Assembly (NCBI RefSeq): GCF_023229025.1
Contig: NZ_JALOAA010000029.1
Span: 1 to 26,753 of the forward strand
DNA length: 26,753 nt
DNA from: Sulfurimonas sp.
Lineage (GTDB): Bacteria; Campylobacterota; Campylobacteria; Campylobacterales; Sulfurimonadaceae
Direction of reading: 5' to 3'
The notes beneath the pieces were generated by a model. It ran no database searches, was not told where the DNA came from, and saw only the letters and a program-made list of their open reading frames with translations. Positions 1 to 7,353 of the stretch are shown one piece after another. Position 1 is the first letter of the stretch. Every line of letters starts with the position of its first letter. A program made the position numbers and the translations under genes.

Positions 1-673
1 AATTTTTATAGTTTTTTATATTTGAAGCCACAAGAGATGATTCTATCTCATTTGCCATCTCCACTTCGTTTGGTCCGCCAAAAATTATTATGTCGTATTT
101 GTCGCTAAACTCTCTTGCTACTTTGGCAAATCTCTCGGGATACCATCTCTTAGCACTTCCATAAGTCGCTCCTGCATTAATGCCCATTGTCGGTTTTTCA
201 AACACATCAGGCTCTATGTATAATTTTAGTTTTGGGGTGATTTTGTTCCACCTGTCATTATTAACCATGGCAAGTTCGGCATACTGCATGCAGAGGTGTT
301 TATCTGCCTTTACGTTAGGTGTGTGCGAGAGCAAAAACATAGAGTGCCATGACTTTCTGGCAATTGATAGAACAGTACCTGTTAGTTTTAAAAGCAAAGA
401 TGAGTGAATTTGATTTCTAAATGAGATTGCCAGATCAAAACTACCGAGTTTTTTGGCAAGCGTATATGTCGCTTTGATTCTGTTTGATGATTTTTTTGTC
501 TTATCTACCACTGCTATTTTGCAAAGAGGATGATACTTTAGTGCTTCAATAGAGACGTAACTGCCTACAAAGGTAAATTCTGCATTTGGATATTGCGTTG
601 CTAGAAGCTCAATTGCCGGAGTTGCCATAACAGCGTCACCTAACCAGTTTGGTAAGATTATCAGTATTTTCAT
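1..673 (-). CDS. waaF: Lipopolysaccharide heptosyltransferase II (partial, C-terminus outside window)
   Basis: GT9 family enzyme that adds the second L-glycero-D-manno-heptose to the inner LPS core from ADP-heptose, on the cytoplasmic face of the inner membrane. I translated 224 codons from ATG at 673; the frame stays open to the left edge, and the family is usually about 340-350 residues, so the last third is missing. Seen: an N-terminus with NWLGDAVMATP, where D13 matches the conserved GT9 aspartate, and around residue 160 a GINAGATYGSAKRWYP stretch, the phosphate/ADP-heptose loop typical of WaaF. It starts 7 nt after the stop of the upstream minus-strand gene. No clear Shine-Dalgarno precedes the ATG; a TATAAT lies 6 nt before it, so a leaderless transcript is possible. 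Confidence 0.93.
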   Translation of the reverse strand, partial: MKILIILPNWLGDAVMATPAIELLATQYPNAEFTFVGSYVSIEALKYHPLCKIAVVDKTKKSSNRIKATYTLAKKLGSFDLAISFRNQIHSSLLLKLTGTVLSIARKSWHSMFLLSHTPNVKADKHLCMQYAELAMVNNDRWNKITPKLKLYIEPDVFEKPTMGINAGATYGSAKRWYPERFAKVAREFSDKYDIIIFGGPNEVEMANEIESSLVASNIKNYKN

Positions 674-679
674 AGCAGA

Positions 680-685
680 ATTATA
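680..685 (-). promoter_or_regulatory. Candidate -10 box (TATAAT) before waaF
   Basis: A perfect TATAAT read on the minus strand ends 6 nt before the waaF ATG and overlaps the stop region of the upstream gene. If used, transcription would begin at or next to the start codon. No -35 box is evident, which is normal for Campylobacterota sigma-70 promoters. It could be a chance match in AT-rich DNA. Confidence 0.35.
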
Positions 686-1940
686 CCGCGTCTTTTATGT
701 AAATATAGAGAGGCGAAGAGCCTATTTCCAACATTTGACTCTCTACTTTTTCGCCATAACGAGAATAAACCGTAAAAAAATCTTCACTTTTTAGCGTTGT
801 CGGCTTAAGTGACCAGTGGATTTGCAGAAGAGTGTTATCTACTAAAAATTGAAGGATGTAGTAGCCACGTTTTATATCAAGTCGCAAGAATTGAGAGTTT
901 TTTAAATTTTGTACCATAAATTTGTAGGCATCAAATGCTAAGCGCTTTTTAATACCGTCTCTATTGTCAACAAGCCCATAACCGGGAGCAATTAACTGAT
1001 GCCAAGATACAGAGTCGACCTGCTGTGATGCAAAAGCAAGAAGATAGTATCTTAACATGTAGTCGGTATATAAATCTTCGCTAACGCACTCATATTCGCT
1101 TGTCGGTGCATAAGGAGCAGTGTTGCTTATAGGCCAGTTAGTCTCAGTAATATGAAGCTCATGGCTGCTTTTTGGGCTAAGCCAAACCATAGTGCTAAGA
1201 AGTGAGATTTTGTCTTGAAGATTAAACCCCATCTGCAAATTTTCAGGTGCACCGCGTCTATCTACGTATAAAAGTGAAGAGACTCCTTCGTAGCGGTATT
1301 TAAAAGAGTTAAATAAAGTATGTGCAGTAAAGTGATACTCAAAGTCAATAACACCGCTTCCTATGAGTTTAATATGCGAAAACTTTTCAGATTTTAGATC
1401 ATAAGCGACTTTAAAAAAACGGTTATACTCATCAACGCTGAAAAATCCCCATTTTGCTCTGTTGATGGTCGAGCCAATCTCAAATATCTCTACATATTGA
1501 GCCAACTCTGTAAAAATTGTCTCTAATTCTTTACGCAAAAGTGTTAAATCTTCGACATGTTCTCTGTCTTGAAGGATTTTTATAGTTATTTTTTTATCTC
1601 TGTTTTGTAGTATAAAATCTTTTAAAATTGGCAGTTTTTGCATCTCCCACAGTTTTAAACGAAGAAGTATTCTCTCAACTTTTAGCTCCTCTATCATCTC
1701 AAGTGTGGCTTTTGGATTGCGCTCAAAATCTACACCAAGGCAGAAAAACTTAGTTGAGTCTATCCTTTTTCTTTTTACAAAGGGAGTCATCACAATTGAG
1801 ACGGGGAGTATCAAAAGAGAGATAAAAAAAGTTTTAAGAAGTGAGCCAAGCTCCTTTCTTCGCATCTTTTTCTTATAACTTTTGTCCTGTAGCGGATATG
1901 GTTGGTCGGAATAGTTATCCCAGATAAATGGCTCTTTCAT
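681..1940 (-). CDS. Membrane-anchored glycoside-hydrolase-like protein in the LPS locus
   Basis: 419 residues. A basic N-terminus (KKKMRRKE) is followed by one hydrophobic segment at about 33-54, so the protein is probably a single-pass inner-membrane protein with its main domain in the periplasm. The rest reads like a TIM-barrel glycosidase of the GH-A type: alternating strand and helix stretches, an EIFEIGSTINRAKWG segment (about 152-166) where such enzymes carry their strand-4 acid/base, ITETNWP (about 264-270) where E266 could be the strand-7 nucleophile, and SVSWHQL (about 310-316) as the strand-8 segment. The strand-4 segment lacks the usual Asn-Glu pair, so catalysis is uncertain. It sits upstream of waaF on the same strand (7 nt gap) and is divergent from a GT9 gene. 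The fold is an inference from motifs; substrate unknown. Confidence 0.6.
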   Translation of the reverse strand: MKEPFIWDNYSDQPYPLQDKSYKKKMRRKELGSLLKTFFISLLILPVSIVMTPFVKRKRIDSTKFFCLGVDFERNPKATLEMIEELKVERILLRLKLWEMQKLPILKDFILQNRDKKITIKILQDREHVEDLTLLRKELETIFTELAQYVEIFEIGSTINRAKWGFFSVDEYNRFFKVAYDLKSEKFSHIKLIGSGVIDFEYHFTAHTLFNSFKYRYEGVSSLLYVDRRGAPENLQMGFNLQDKISLLSTMVWLSPKSSHELHITETNWPISNTAPYAPTSEYECVSEDLYTDYMLRYYLLAFASQQVDSVSWHQLIAPGYGLVDNRDGIKKRLAFDAYKFMVQNLKNSQFLRLDIKRGYYILQFLVDNTLLQIHWSLKPTTLKSEDFFTVYSRYGEKVESQMLEIGSSPLYIYIKDAV

Positions 1941-1947
1941 AAGGCGA

Positions 1948-1953
1948 ATTATA
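1948..1953 (-). promoter_or_regulatory. Candidate -10 box for the 681-1940 gene and waaF
   Basis: TATAAT on the minus strand within GTTATAATTCGC, 7 nt before the ATG at 1940, again placing the predicted transcription start at the start codon. There is no Shine-Dalgarno at a useful distance. The same GTTATAATNCGC string occurs upstream of the kinase-like gene at 5229-5236. Confidence 0.4.
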
Positions 1954-1965
1954 ACCTTTTTAAGA

Positions 1966-1971
1966 TAAAAT
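1966..1971 (+). promoter_or_regulatory. Candidate -10 box for the plus-strand GT9 gene
   Basis: TAAAAT within GATAAAATT, about 28 nt upstream of the TTG start at 2000, which would give a leader near 22 nt carrying the GGAGA site. An almost identical block (TTTTTAGATAAAATT) lies before msbA. Confidence 0.45.
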
Positions 1972-1987
1972 TACCCATTAATGATTT

Positions 1988-2001
1988 GGAGATTTTTTTT
2001 T
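1988..2001 (+). promoter_or_regulatory. Ribosome binding site and T9 spacer that decide the TTG start
   Basis: GGAGA at 1988-1992 is followed by seven T and the TTG start at 2000. The T run continues into the start codon, making nine T in a row (1993-2001). The spacing of 7 nt is ideal and no in-frame ATG lies nearby, so TTG is the best start. A change in tract length would alter the spacing or the start. Confidence 0.6.
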
Positions 2002-2965
2002 GAATATTCTTGTAGTGCGTACCGATAAACTAGGTGATTTTATAACGGCTCTTCCCGCTATGTATGTACTAAAGCATCATGCCCCGCAAAACAGAGTAAT
2101 TGCTTGCGTAGCTCCTATAAACAGAGCTTTGGCAGAAGCTTGCGACTTTATAGATGAGGTTATTGTAGATGATGGCAAAAGCTTTTGGGGGCTGGTTAGA
2201 AAAATAAAAAAAGCAAAGGCAGACGCTTCTGTTACTCTTTTTTCAAACACCCGTGTGGCACTTGCACAATTTTTTGCACACATACCAAAGAGAATAGCAC
2301 CTGCAACTAAAATAGCACAGATTTTTTATAATAAAAGAGTTCTTCAGAGACGAAGCGAAGTGAAGATGGCCGAGTTTGAATATAACTTAAAGCTGACACG
2401 TGCACTCTTTGCCGATATAAGTTTAGAGTATAAAAAACCTCTTTTGACATTTAAAGACAAAGAGCTGATATATAGAGTCTTTCATGCAAATCACGATATA
2501 CAAAAAGATGAAGTAGTTGCTTTTCATGTAGGCTTTGGCGGCTCAAGTGATGCGAATTGGAGCCTTGATGAGTATGAGATTTTAATACGTGAAGTTATAA
2601 AAGAGAATAGATATCAGGTAGTACTTACATTTGGTCCGGATGAGAAAGAGCTTTATGAGGAGATGCAAAACAGACTTTATGATGTAGATATTATTTTTTA
2701 TCTCTCGTTAGAAGGGCTTGTCTATTTTGCAAAACTCATAAGCAGTTTTAAGCTCTTTATATCAACCTCTACAGGAACATATCATGTGGCTTCTTTGGTA
2801 GGAACACCTACAATGACATTTTTTGCGGATAATCTATTTGCGAGCTCTAAAAGGTGGAAGAGTGTCGGGGATGAAGGATTGCAAAAGCACTATATGATAC
2901 CAAGTGATAAAGAAAAAAGAGAAGAGCTTTTTGAGAAGGTAAAAGCAGAACTATCTAAAATATAA
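2000..2965 (+). CDS. GT9 glycosyltransferase, heptosyltransferase III / WaaQ-like
   Basis: 321 residues. The N-terminus (VVRTDKLGDFITALPA, with D13 in the conserved place) and the C-terminal loop STSTGTYHVASLVGTP (about 255-270) are those of GT9, the ADP-heptose-dependent LPS heptosyltransferases. In WaaC and WaaF the second motif is usually NDTGP; here the aspartate is replaced by Ser-Thr, which fits a divergent WaaQ-like subgroup rather than WaaC or WaaF, both present separately in this window. It probably adds a branch or outer-core sugar at the cytoplasmic membrane. It stands alone on the plus strand, divergent from the 681-1940 gene and convergent with the next gene (4 nt between stops). 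Start is TTG with a strong ribosome binding site. Acceptor and donor cannot be told. Confidence 0.82.
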   Translation: MNILVVRTDKLGDFITALPAMYVLKHHAPQNRVIACVAPINRALAEACDFIDEVIVDDGKSFWGLVRKIKKAKADASVTLFSNTRVALAQFFAHIPKRIAPATKIAQIFYNKRVLQRRSEVKMAEFEYNLKLTRALFADISLEYKKPLLTFKDKELIYRVFHANHDIQKDEVVAFHVGFGGSSDANWSLDEYEILIREVIKENRYQVVLTFGPDEKELYEEMQNRLYDVDIIFYLSLEGLVYFAKLISSFKLFISTSTGTYHVASLVGTPTMTFFADNLFASSKRWKSVGDEGLQKHYMIPSDKEKREELFEKVKAELSKI

Positions 2966-2969
2966 TAAT

Positions 2970-3716
2970 CTACTTCTCTTCTTTATTTAACTCATAAAGT
3001 TTTATATATTTGTAAAAATTTGTAGCCATATGTGAAAACGCTATAACTAATCCTGCATATCCGTCTAAAAAACCGCGTTTAAAAAAGTATGTCTTTATAA
3101 ATGAAAACACACCGTTAAATATCGCTTTTGCGGGGGAAGAGCTCTTTTTCCCGGCATTATTAGTTGCATATAGAGATGAATATCTATCAACTTTAATAAT
3201 AAAATCACTAATAGAGTGATAGCTGTAGTGCTTTATGTTTCCGTCTAAAATTTCTTGCTCAAATCCCGTATCTATTATATTTTCATGGACATAGTTGTCA
3301 TTGAATTTTGTTACGGTTTTATTATAGACTCTTTTAATTTTCTGGTTGTTCCAGCCACAATGCTTTATCTGTCTCTCTTTATAATAAGCTAAGAAATTTA
3401 AAACATATATTTTATTCTTTTGAAATTTTTTTGTTTTTAAGGTAGCTAGTAGTTCATCATCGATAACTTCATCACTATCTATAATAATAATCCAATCATT
3501 TTTTGCAAATGAGGCAGCTCTGTTTTTAGTGGGACCAAAACCTATAAACTCGCCTTGAATAAGATTTACATTTGAGTATTTTTTTACAATTTCAACCGTA
3601 GCGTCTGTTGAGCCGTTGTCATAGACGACAACATCATCAAACTCTTTTAACGCATCCAGCGTGCGGCTAATAGTCAAAGCGCCATTTTTTACAATTATAA
3701 CTGCACTGATATCCAT
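2970..3716 (-). CDS. GT2 glycosyltransferase, WaaE/KdtX (LgtF-like) family
   Basis: 248 residues with a GT-A fold: VYDNGSTD (31-38), a DXD-type IDSDEVI (79-85), a CGWNNQKIKRVY stretch (120-131) and VHENI (143-147), followed by a C-terminal amphipathic or membrane-binding region RGFLDGYAGLVIAF (214-227). This arrangement is typical of the WaaE/KdtX family, known beta-1,4-glucosyltransferases that put glucose on heptose I of the inner core. It is likely an inner-core glucosyltransferase at the cytoplasmic face. ATG start with AGGA 5 nt upstream. It is the last gene of a three-gene minus group after the deacetylase (7 nt gap). Confidence 0.85.
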   Translation of the reverse strand: MDISAVIIVKNGALTISRTLDALKEFDDVVVYDNGSTDATVEIVKKYSNVNLIQGEFIGFGPTKNRAASFAKNDWIIIIDSDEVIDDELLATLKTKKFQKNKIYVLNFLAYYKERQIKHCGWNNQKIKRVYNKTVTKFNDNYVHENIIDTGFEQEILDGNIKHYSYHSISDFIIKVDRYSSLYATNNAGKKSSSPAKAIFNGVFSFIKTYFFKRGFLDGYAGLVIAFSHMATNFYKYIKLYELNKEEK

Positions 3717-3723
3717 GTGATTC

Positions 3724-4440
3724 CTAAAAAGATTTTATAAAAGATTTGATGCTATATTTTACAATATTAAAAAAAGAAAATATAGAGCTCTCATCTTTAA
3801 GGTTATCAGCATTTACTCTATATATGACTCCTTTTATGCCACTAAAATCACTATTGATGCCATTGCCTATTCTAAAGAGGTATTTATACTTTTTTTGTGC
3901 TTTTTCAACGATATTTTGATTGTATTTTCCATAAGGAAATATAAATGTATCACAATTTATATTTAGTTTTTCTTCTAAAATTCTTTTTGACTCTTGAAGT
4001 TCAAAATCCAAATTTTTGCATGTTAATAAATTTACGTGACTATGTGAGTGAGATGCTATTTTTACAAATCCGCTCTCACTCATCTCTTTAAGCTCTTTAA
4101 ACGTGCAAAAGGGTGCTTTTTGTATTTGAGTGTAAGTATCATCATGTTTGATATTTAATCGTTCCTCTTTTTTTACATCTGTATCATCTAAAATAAACTT
4201 TGTAGGCACCGCCAAAACAGCTTTAAGACCCAGCTCTTTTAAGAGCGGAAAGACATACTCATAAAAGTTGTAGAAGCTATCATCAAAAGTAAGGCAGATG
4301 TTTTTTCTGCCCTCTAGCGTTTCTCTTGGTAGTACGACACTGAAGTTCTCTTTTATATATAAGAGATGCTTCCTAAAAACATTAAAATCATTTGAGTATT
4401 TATCAGAATTTATATTGTGATACATCGTACTAATCAACAA
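3724..4440 (-). CDS. Polysaccharide deacetylase (NodB/CE4 domain), no signal peptide
   Basis: 238 residues. CE4 motifs are in order: STMYHNI at the first strand, TFDD (51-54, metal and base aspartates), HSHSH (131-135, metal-binding histidines) and FPYG (168-171). Such enzymes remove N- or O-acetyl groups from sugars with a divalent metal. No signal peptide or transmembrane helix is visible, so it probably acts in the cytoplasm or at the inner face on a lipid-linked or nucleotide sugar. The TTG start is favoured over the ATG at 4425 because AGGAG lies 6 nt before it and because it keeps the complete first beta strand. It overlaps the end of the kinase-like gene by 11 nt, indicating translational coupling. 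Confidence 0.82.
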   Translation of the reverse strand: MLISTMYHNINSDKYSNDFNVFRKHLLYIKENFSVVLPRETLEGRKNICLTFDDSFYNFYEYVFPLLKELGLKAVLAVPTKFILDDTDVKKEERLNIKHDDTYTQIQKAPFCTFKELKEMSESGFVKIASHSHSHVNLLTCKNLDFELQESKRILEEKLNINCDTFIFPYGKYNQNIVEKAQKKYKYLFRIGNGINSDFSGIKGVIYRVNADNLKDESSIFSFFNIVKYSIKSFIKSF

Positions 4441-5176
4441 CGTCTACTCCTCTTAATCTTTTTTTTCTGTTTTTTCTATCTTTATGGGCTTGAGAGTATT
4501 TAAGCGCTATTTTAACACAACTCTCTTCGTCACTATTAAAAAGCTTTGCATACTCTTTGATAATTATCTGCAAATCATCATTTTTTGCCCAAAGTTTAGC
4601 AAAATTTTCAAGCCTCTCCTCTAGACTTAAACTGCCAAAGCGCATTCTGTTTATATCCACTATTTTAAACGTATAGTTGTCACTCTCTCTCTTTATCAAA
4701 ATATTTCCCGGAGAGTAGTCAAGATGAAAAATACCGTTTTCATGAAGTGCTAGCGTAAACTTGGCAAAAGCCTTTAAAACAGTACTTTTGTCTTCAAATG
4801 AGTCATCAATAAGCGGCTCTCGTATGGTAAAGTCGTATTTGAAGTTTTCACTTACAAAGTAACTCTCATCAATCAAGCAAAATCTCTTAAACTCAATATA
4901 GCCGATAGGTTTTGGTACAAACTCTATAATTCTCATGCTGTTGTCATATGATTTTTTTGCTTTAGAGTCTTTAAAAAATGTGTATATAATTTTGTTGATG
5001 ATATTTGGGATTTTAAAAGATTTTACTACAAGTTCTTTATCCTCAAAGATAATAGTTTTTATCTCGTTTCTTGCTTTGTGTATAGAGTTTTTAGAGAGTT
5101 CAAAGTATCTTTTTATATCAACAAGAGACTCTTTGAAATTTTCAAAATTTTGATTTAGTGCGTATTTGTAGCTCAT
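4430..5176 (-). CDS. LPS kinase-like protein (Kdo kinase / WaaP family)
   Basis: 248 residues with the short protein-kinase-like fold of LPS-core kinases. Seen: a VVKSF lysine (K52) for ATP, the catalytic loop HLDYSPGNIL (151-160) with D153 and N158, and VDINR (173-177) with D174 in the DFG position. Family members phosphorylate Kdo or heptose of the inner core on the cytoplasmic side; which sugar is used here cannot be told. The C-terminus is very basic (HKDRKNRKKRLRG), suited to binding a membrane surface, and its AAA codons include an A8 run. First gene of the minus group with the deacetylase and the WaaE-like GT. ATG start, weak Shine-Dalgarno. Confidence 0.78.
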   Translation of the reverse strand: MSYKYALNQNFENFKESLVDIKRYFELSKNSIHKARNEIKTIIFEDKELVVKSFKIPNIINKIIYTFFKDSKAKKSYDNSMRIIEFVPKPIGYIEFKRFCLIDESYFVSENFKYDFTIREPLIDDSFEDKSTVLKAFAKFTLALHENGIFHLDYSPGNILIKRESDNYTFKIVDINRMRFGSLSLEERLENFAKLWAKNDDLQIIIKEYAKLFNSDEESCVKIALKYSQAHKDRKNRKKRLRGVDVVD

Positions 5177-5216
5177 GTGCGTATCGCTTCTTATATGAAA
5201 ATAATTTATATTTAGT

Positions 5217-5222
5217 TAAAAT
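5217..5222 (+). promoter_or_regulatory. Candidate -10 box for the plus glycosyltransferase cassette
   Basis: TAAAAT (in GTTAAAATACGC) about 31 nt upstream of the TTG start at 5254, with AAAAGG (5237-5242) in the leader. The intergenic region is only 77 bp and also holds the oppositely oriented -10 box. Confidence 0.4.
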
Positions 5223-5228
5223 ACGCGC

Positions 5229-5234
5229 ATTATA
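5229..5234 (-). promoter_or_regulatory. Candidate -10 box for the kinase-deacetylase-WaaE group
   Basis: TATAAT on the minus strand within GTTATAATGCGC. The predicted start of transcription lies near 5222, giving a leader of about 46 nt before the ATG at 5176. It faces away from the plus-strand box at 5217-5222, and the two core promoters nearly overlap. Confidence 0.45.
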
Positions 5235-5253
5235 ACAAAAGGTACCTTGTCAC

Positions 5254-6360
5254 TTGAATAAAAATATACTAGAAATTTGCCTTTCACCTGATTTGGGTGG
5301 GTTGGAACTCTATATGTATAAACTCTGTTTATACCTAAACCCCAGAATGAATATTGTAAGTATCATAAATGAAGAGGGTAAGCTAAAGGATAAGTTTTCA
5401 CAGAGCGGTATAAAGTTTTTTGAGACAAAGCGAAAATCATTTTTTTCTCTCTTTTCTAACGCCTTTAAAATAGCAAAGTTAATAGACAAACACGATATCG
5501 ACTTGCTTCATGTTCACTGGACAAAAGATCTCCCAACAGCAGTTCTTGCAAAAAAAATCTCAAAAAAGTCTCCAAAAATTGTTCAGACTAGACATATGCA
5601 TATGACCAGATTTAAGAGTGATTTTTACCATAGATGGCTATATAAAAATATTGACCTGATGATAGCCGTTACAAAACGGGTGCAGAGTCAGATAGAACAG
5701 TTTATACCCCAAGAGATAAGACCAAAAGTTCTCACTTCGTATATAGGCGCTGCGGGATGCGATAAAATAGAGCAAGATAAAAAAGAGCAGCTGCAAAAAG
5801 ATTACGGCATCAAAGATGGCGATTTTATAATCGGTATAGTCGGAAGAATAGAAGAGCCAAAAGGGCAGTATCTTTTAATAGACGCTATAAAGAAGCTCAA
5901 AGGTAAGGGCATAGATATAAAAGGGCTTGTCATCGGTCATGCTATGGATGAGCTTTACTTAAAAAAGCTTCAGGATGAGGTGTCGCGCGACAACCTTAAT
6001 GAAAACATAGTATTTACCGGGTTTACAAATGAAGCGCAAGCCCATATGAAGCTGTGTGACGTAATCGTTTTAGCAACACATAAAGAGACCTTTGGTCTAG
6101 TTCTTATAGAGGCTATGCAGTGCGGTATATGCGTTATAGGAAGCAATGACGGCGGCCCCTTAGAGATAATTGATGATGGACAAAGCGGTCTGCTATTTGA
6201 AAGTAAGAATTCTGATTCACTGGCCGAGAAGATAGAGCTTTTGTATATGGATAAAGAGTTAAAAGAGAAGCTTGCTGTTAGTGGGCGCAAAAAAGCGCAA
6301 GATGTTTTTGAGGAAGTGAAGCAATTTGAGGAAGTAAATAGTGTTTTGGAGAGTGTATAG
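5254..6360 (+). CDS. GT4 (group 1) glycosyltransferase
   Basis: 368 residues with a GT-B fold. The N-terminal domain has SPDLGGLELYMY (11-22), the glycine loop of GT4 enzymes. The C-terminal nucleotide-sugar domain has IVGRIEEPKGQ (195-205) and the EX7E motif in KETFGLVLIEAMQCG (277-291; E278 and E286). It is a retaining transferase that adds a sugar from an NDP-sugar to a lipid-linked or core acceptor at the inner membrane. Start is TTG at 5254; AAAAGG lies 11 nt upstream, slightly far, but no better in-frame start exists. It is first in a plus cassette of four genes with almost no spacing; the next gene's GTG directly follows this stop. Sugar specificity unknown. Confidence 0.87.
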   Translation: MNKNILEICLSPDLGGLELYMYKLCLYLNPRMNIVSIINEEGKLKDKFSQSGIKFFETKRKSFFSLFSNAFKIAKLIDKHDIDLLHVHWTKDLPTAVLAKKISKKSPKIVQTRHMHMTRFKSDFYHRWLYKNIDLMIAVTKRVQSQIEQFIPQEIRPKVLTSYIGAAGCDKIEQDKKEQLQKDYGIKDGDFIIGIVGRIEEPKGQYLLIDAIKKLKGKGIDIKGLVIGHAMDELYLKKLQDEVSRDNLNENIVFTGFTNEAQAHMKLCDVIVLATHKETFGLVLIEAMQCGICVIGSNDGGPLEIIDDGQSGLLFESKNSDSLAEKIELLYMDKELKEKLAVSGRKKAQDVFEEVKQFEEVNSVLESV

Positions 6361-7353
6361 GTGAAAATATTATATATAAACACACAGTCTTTTGACTATG
6401 TTCAGGATCTTACATACAGCGGACTAGTAAAAAAGTTCGGGCTTGACAATGTCATAGACTACAAATGGAACAAAAAATTTCACGTGCCGTATAGAAAATA
6501 TCCTAAAAACAATGGTTATATCAAAGGCTCTTTCTTTAAATCACTGTTTAGAAATATGGATTTTAAAAAGTTCGATTATGTTTTTGTGGGTTCTTGCAAA
6601 GTAGAAGCATTTAAAACATATATAGAGATAGCTCATAAAATTCCTGCAAAAACACCCGTTGTTTTTATCGATGGCGGTGATGGGAGTGAGATAGGAGTCG
6701 ACCTTAAATCCTACGGTTATTCTGTGCTGTATCAAGAAGCTGTAAATATTAGACCGTTTGATATAATTTTTAAAAGAGAGTATTTGGTAGATGTTGAGCA
6801 TAAGGAGAATGTATTTCCTCTTCCAATGTGCTTTAATTTTGACAGACTCCCGAATATAAAAAACGAGTATAAATATGATTTCTCTTTTTGGGCAGTCGAG
6901 TCTCATCCTATAAGGACTAAAGCGCTTGCTATACTAGAAAATGAGTTTAATTGTAGGCAAAACGGTACATCAAGAAATCAGAGGTTTAGCAAGTATAAAC
7001 GGAAAGGGGATTTTTACTTACAGGAATTGGCGGCTTGTAAGATCATACTAAATCTTAGAGGTGGCGGATGGGATACTATGAGATATTGGGAAGTGCCTGC
7101 GGTAGGAGGATTTATGATGAGTCAAAAGCCGGGTATCGTTATACCAAATAATTTTGAACACGAAAAAGAGGCTATATTTATACAAGATAATCTTTCCGAC
7201 TTGGTAGATCTTGGCAAATATTATTTAAAACATGAAGACAAAAGAGAAAAGATAGCTAAAAACGGTTTAAAGAAGATGTTGGCGTATCACACTGACCTAA
7301 AGAGAGCAGAATATATATTTGAGACAATAGATAGGTTTAACAATGCAGACTGA
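6361..7353 (+). CDS. CgeB-like glycosyltransferase (GT-B, group 1 C-terminal domain)
   Basis: 330 residues. The N-terminal half is poorly conserved (MKILYINTQSFDYVQDLTYS) with an FIDGGDGSEIG segment near 102-112. The C-terminal half has LRGGGWDTMRYWEVPAVGGF (232-251), which resembles the donor-binding part of CgeB-like glycosyltransferases, with an Arg-Trp-Glu in place of the classic EX7E. Probably an LPS or O-chain sugar transferase, but assignment is weaker than for its neighbours. GTG start immediately after the previous stop, with GGAG about 9 nt upstream. Its end overlaps the next gene by 11 nt, so the four plus genes are probably one transcript with coupled translation. Confidence 0.68.
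   Translation: MKILYINTQSFDYVQDLTYSGLVKKFGLDNVIDYKWNKKFHVPYRKYPKNNGYIKGSFFKSLFRNMDFKKFDYVFVGSCKVEAFKTYIEIAHKIPAKTPVVFIDGGDGSEIGVDLKSYGYSVLYQEAVNIRPFDIIFKREYLVDVEHKENVFPLPMCFNFDRLPNIKNEYKYDFSFWAVESHPIRTKALAILENEFNCRQNGTSRNQRFSKYKRKGDFYLQELAACKIILNLRGGGWDTMRYWEVPAVGGFMMSQKPGIVIPNNFEHEKEAIFIQDNLSDLVDLGKYYLKHEDKREKIAKNGLKKMLAYHTDLKRAEYIFETIDRFNNAD

Noticed and set aside
180..407. 75-codon open frame on the plus strand
   Set aside because: Inside waaF on the other strand, where conserved GT9 motifs are read.
5970..6383. 137-codon open frame on the minus strand
   Set aside because: It lies wholly antisense to a well-supported GT4 gene, is Ser/Thr-rich in the way of a shadow frame, and has no family motif.
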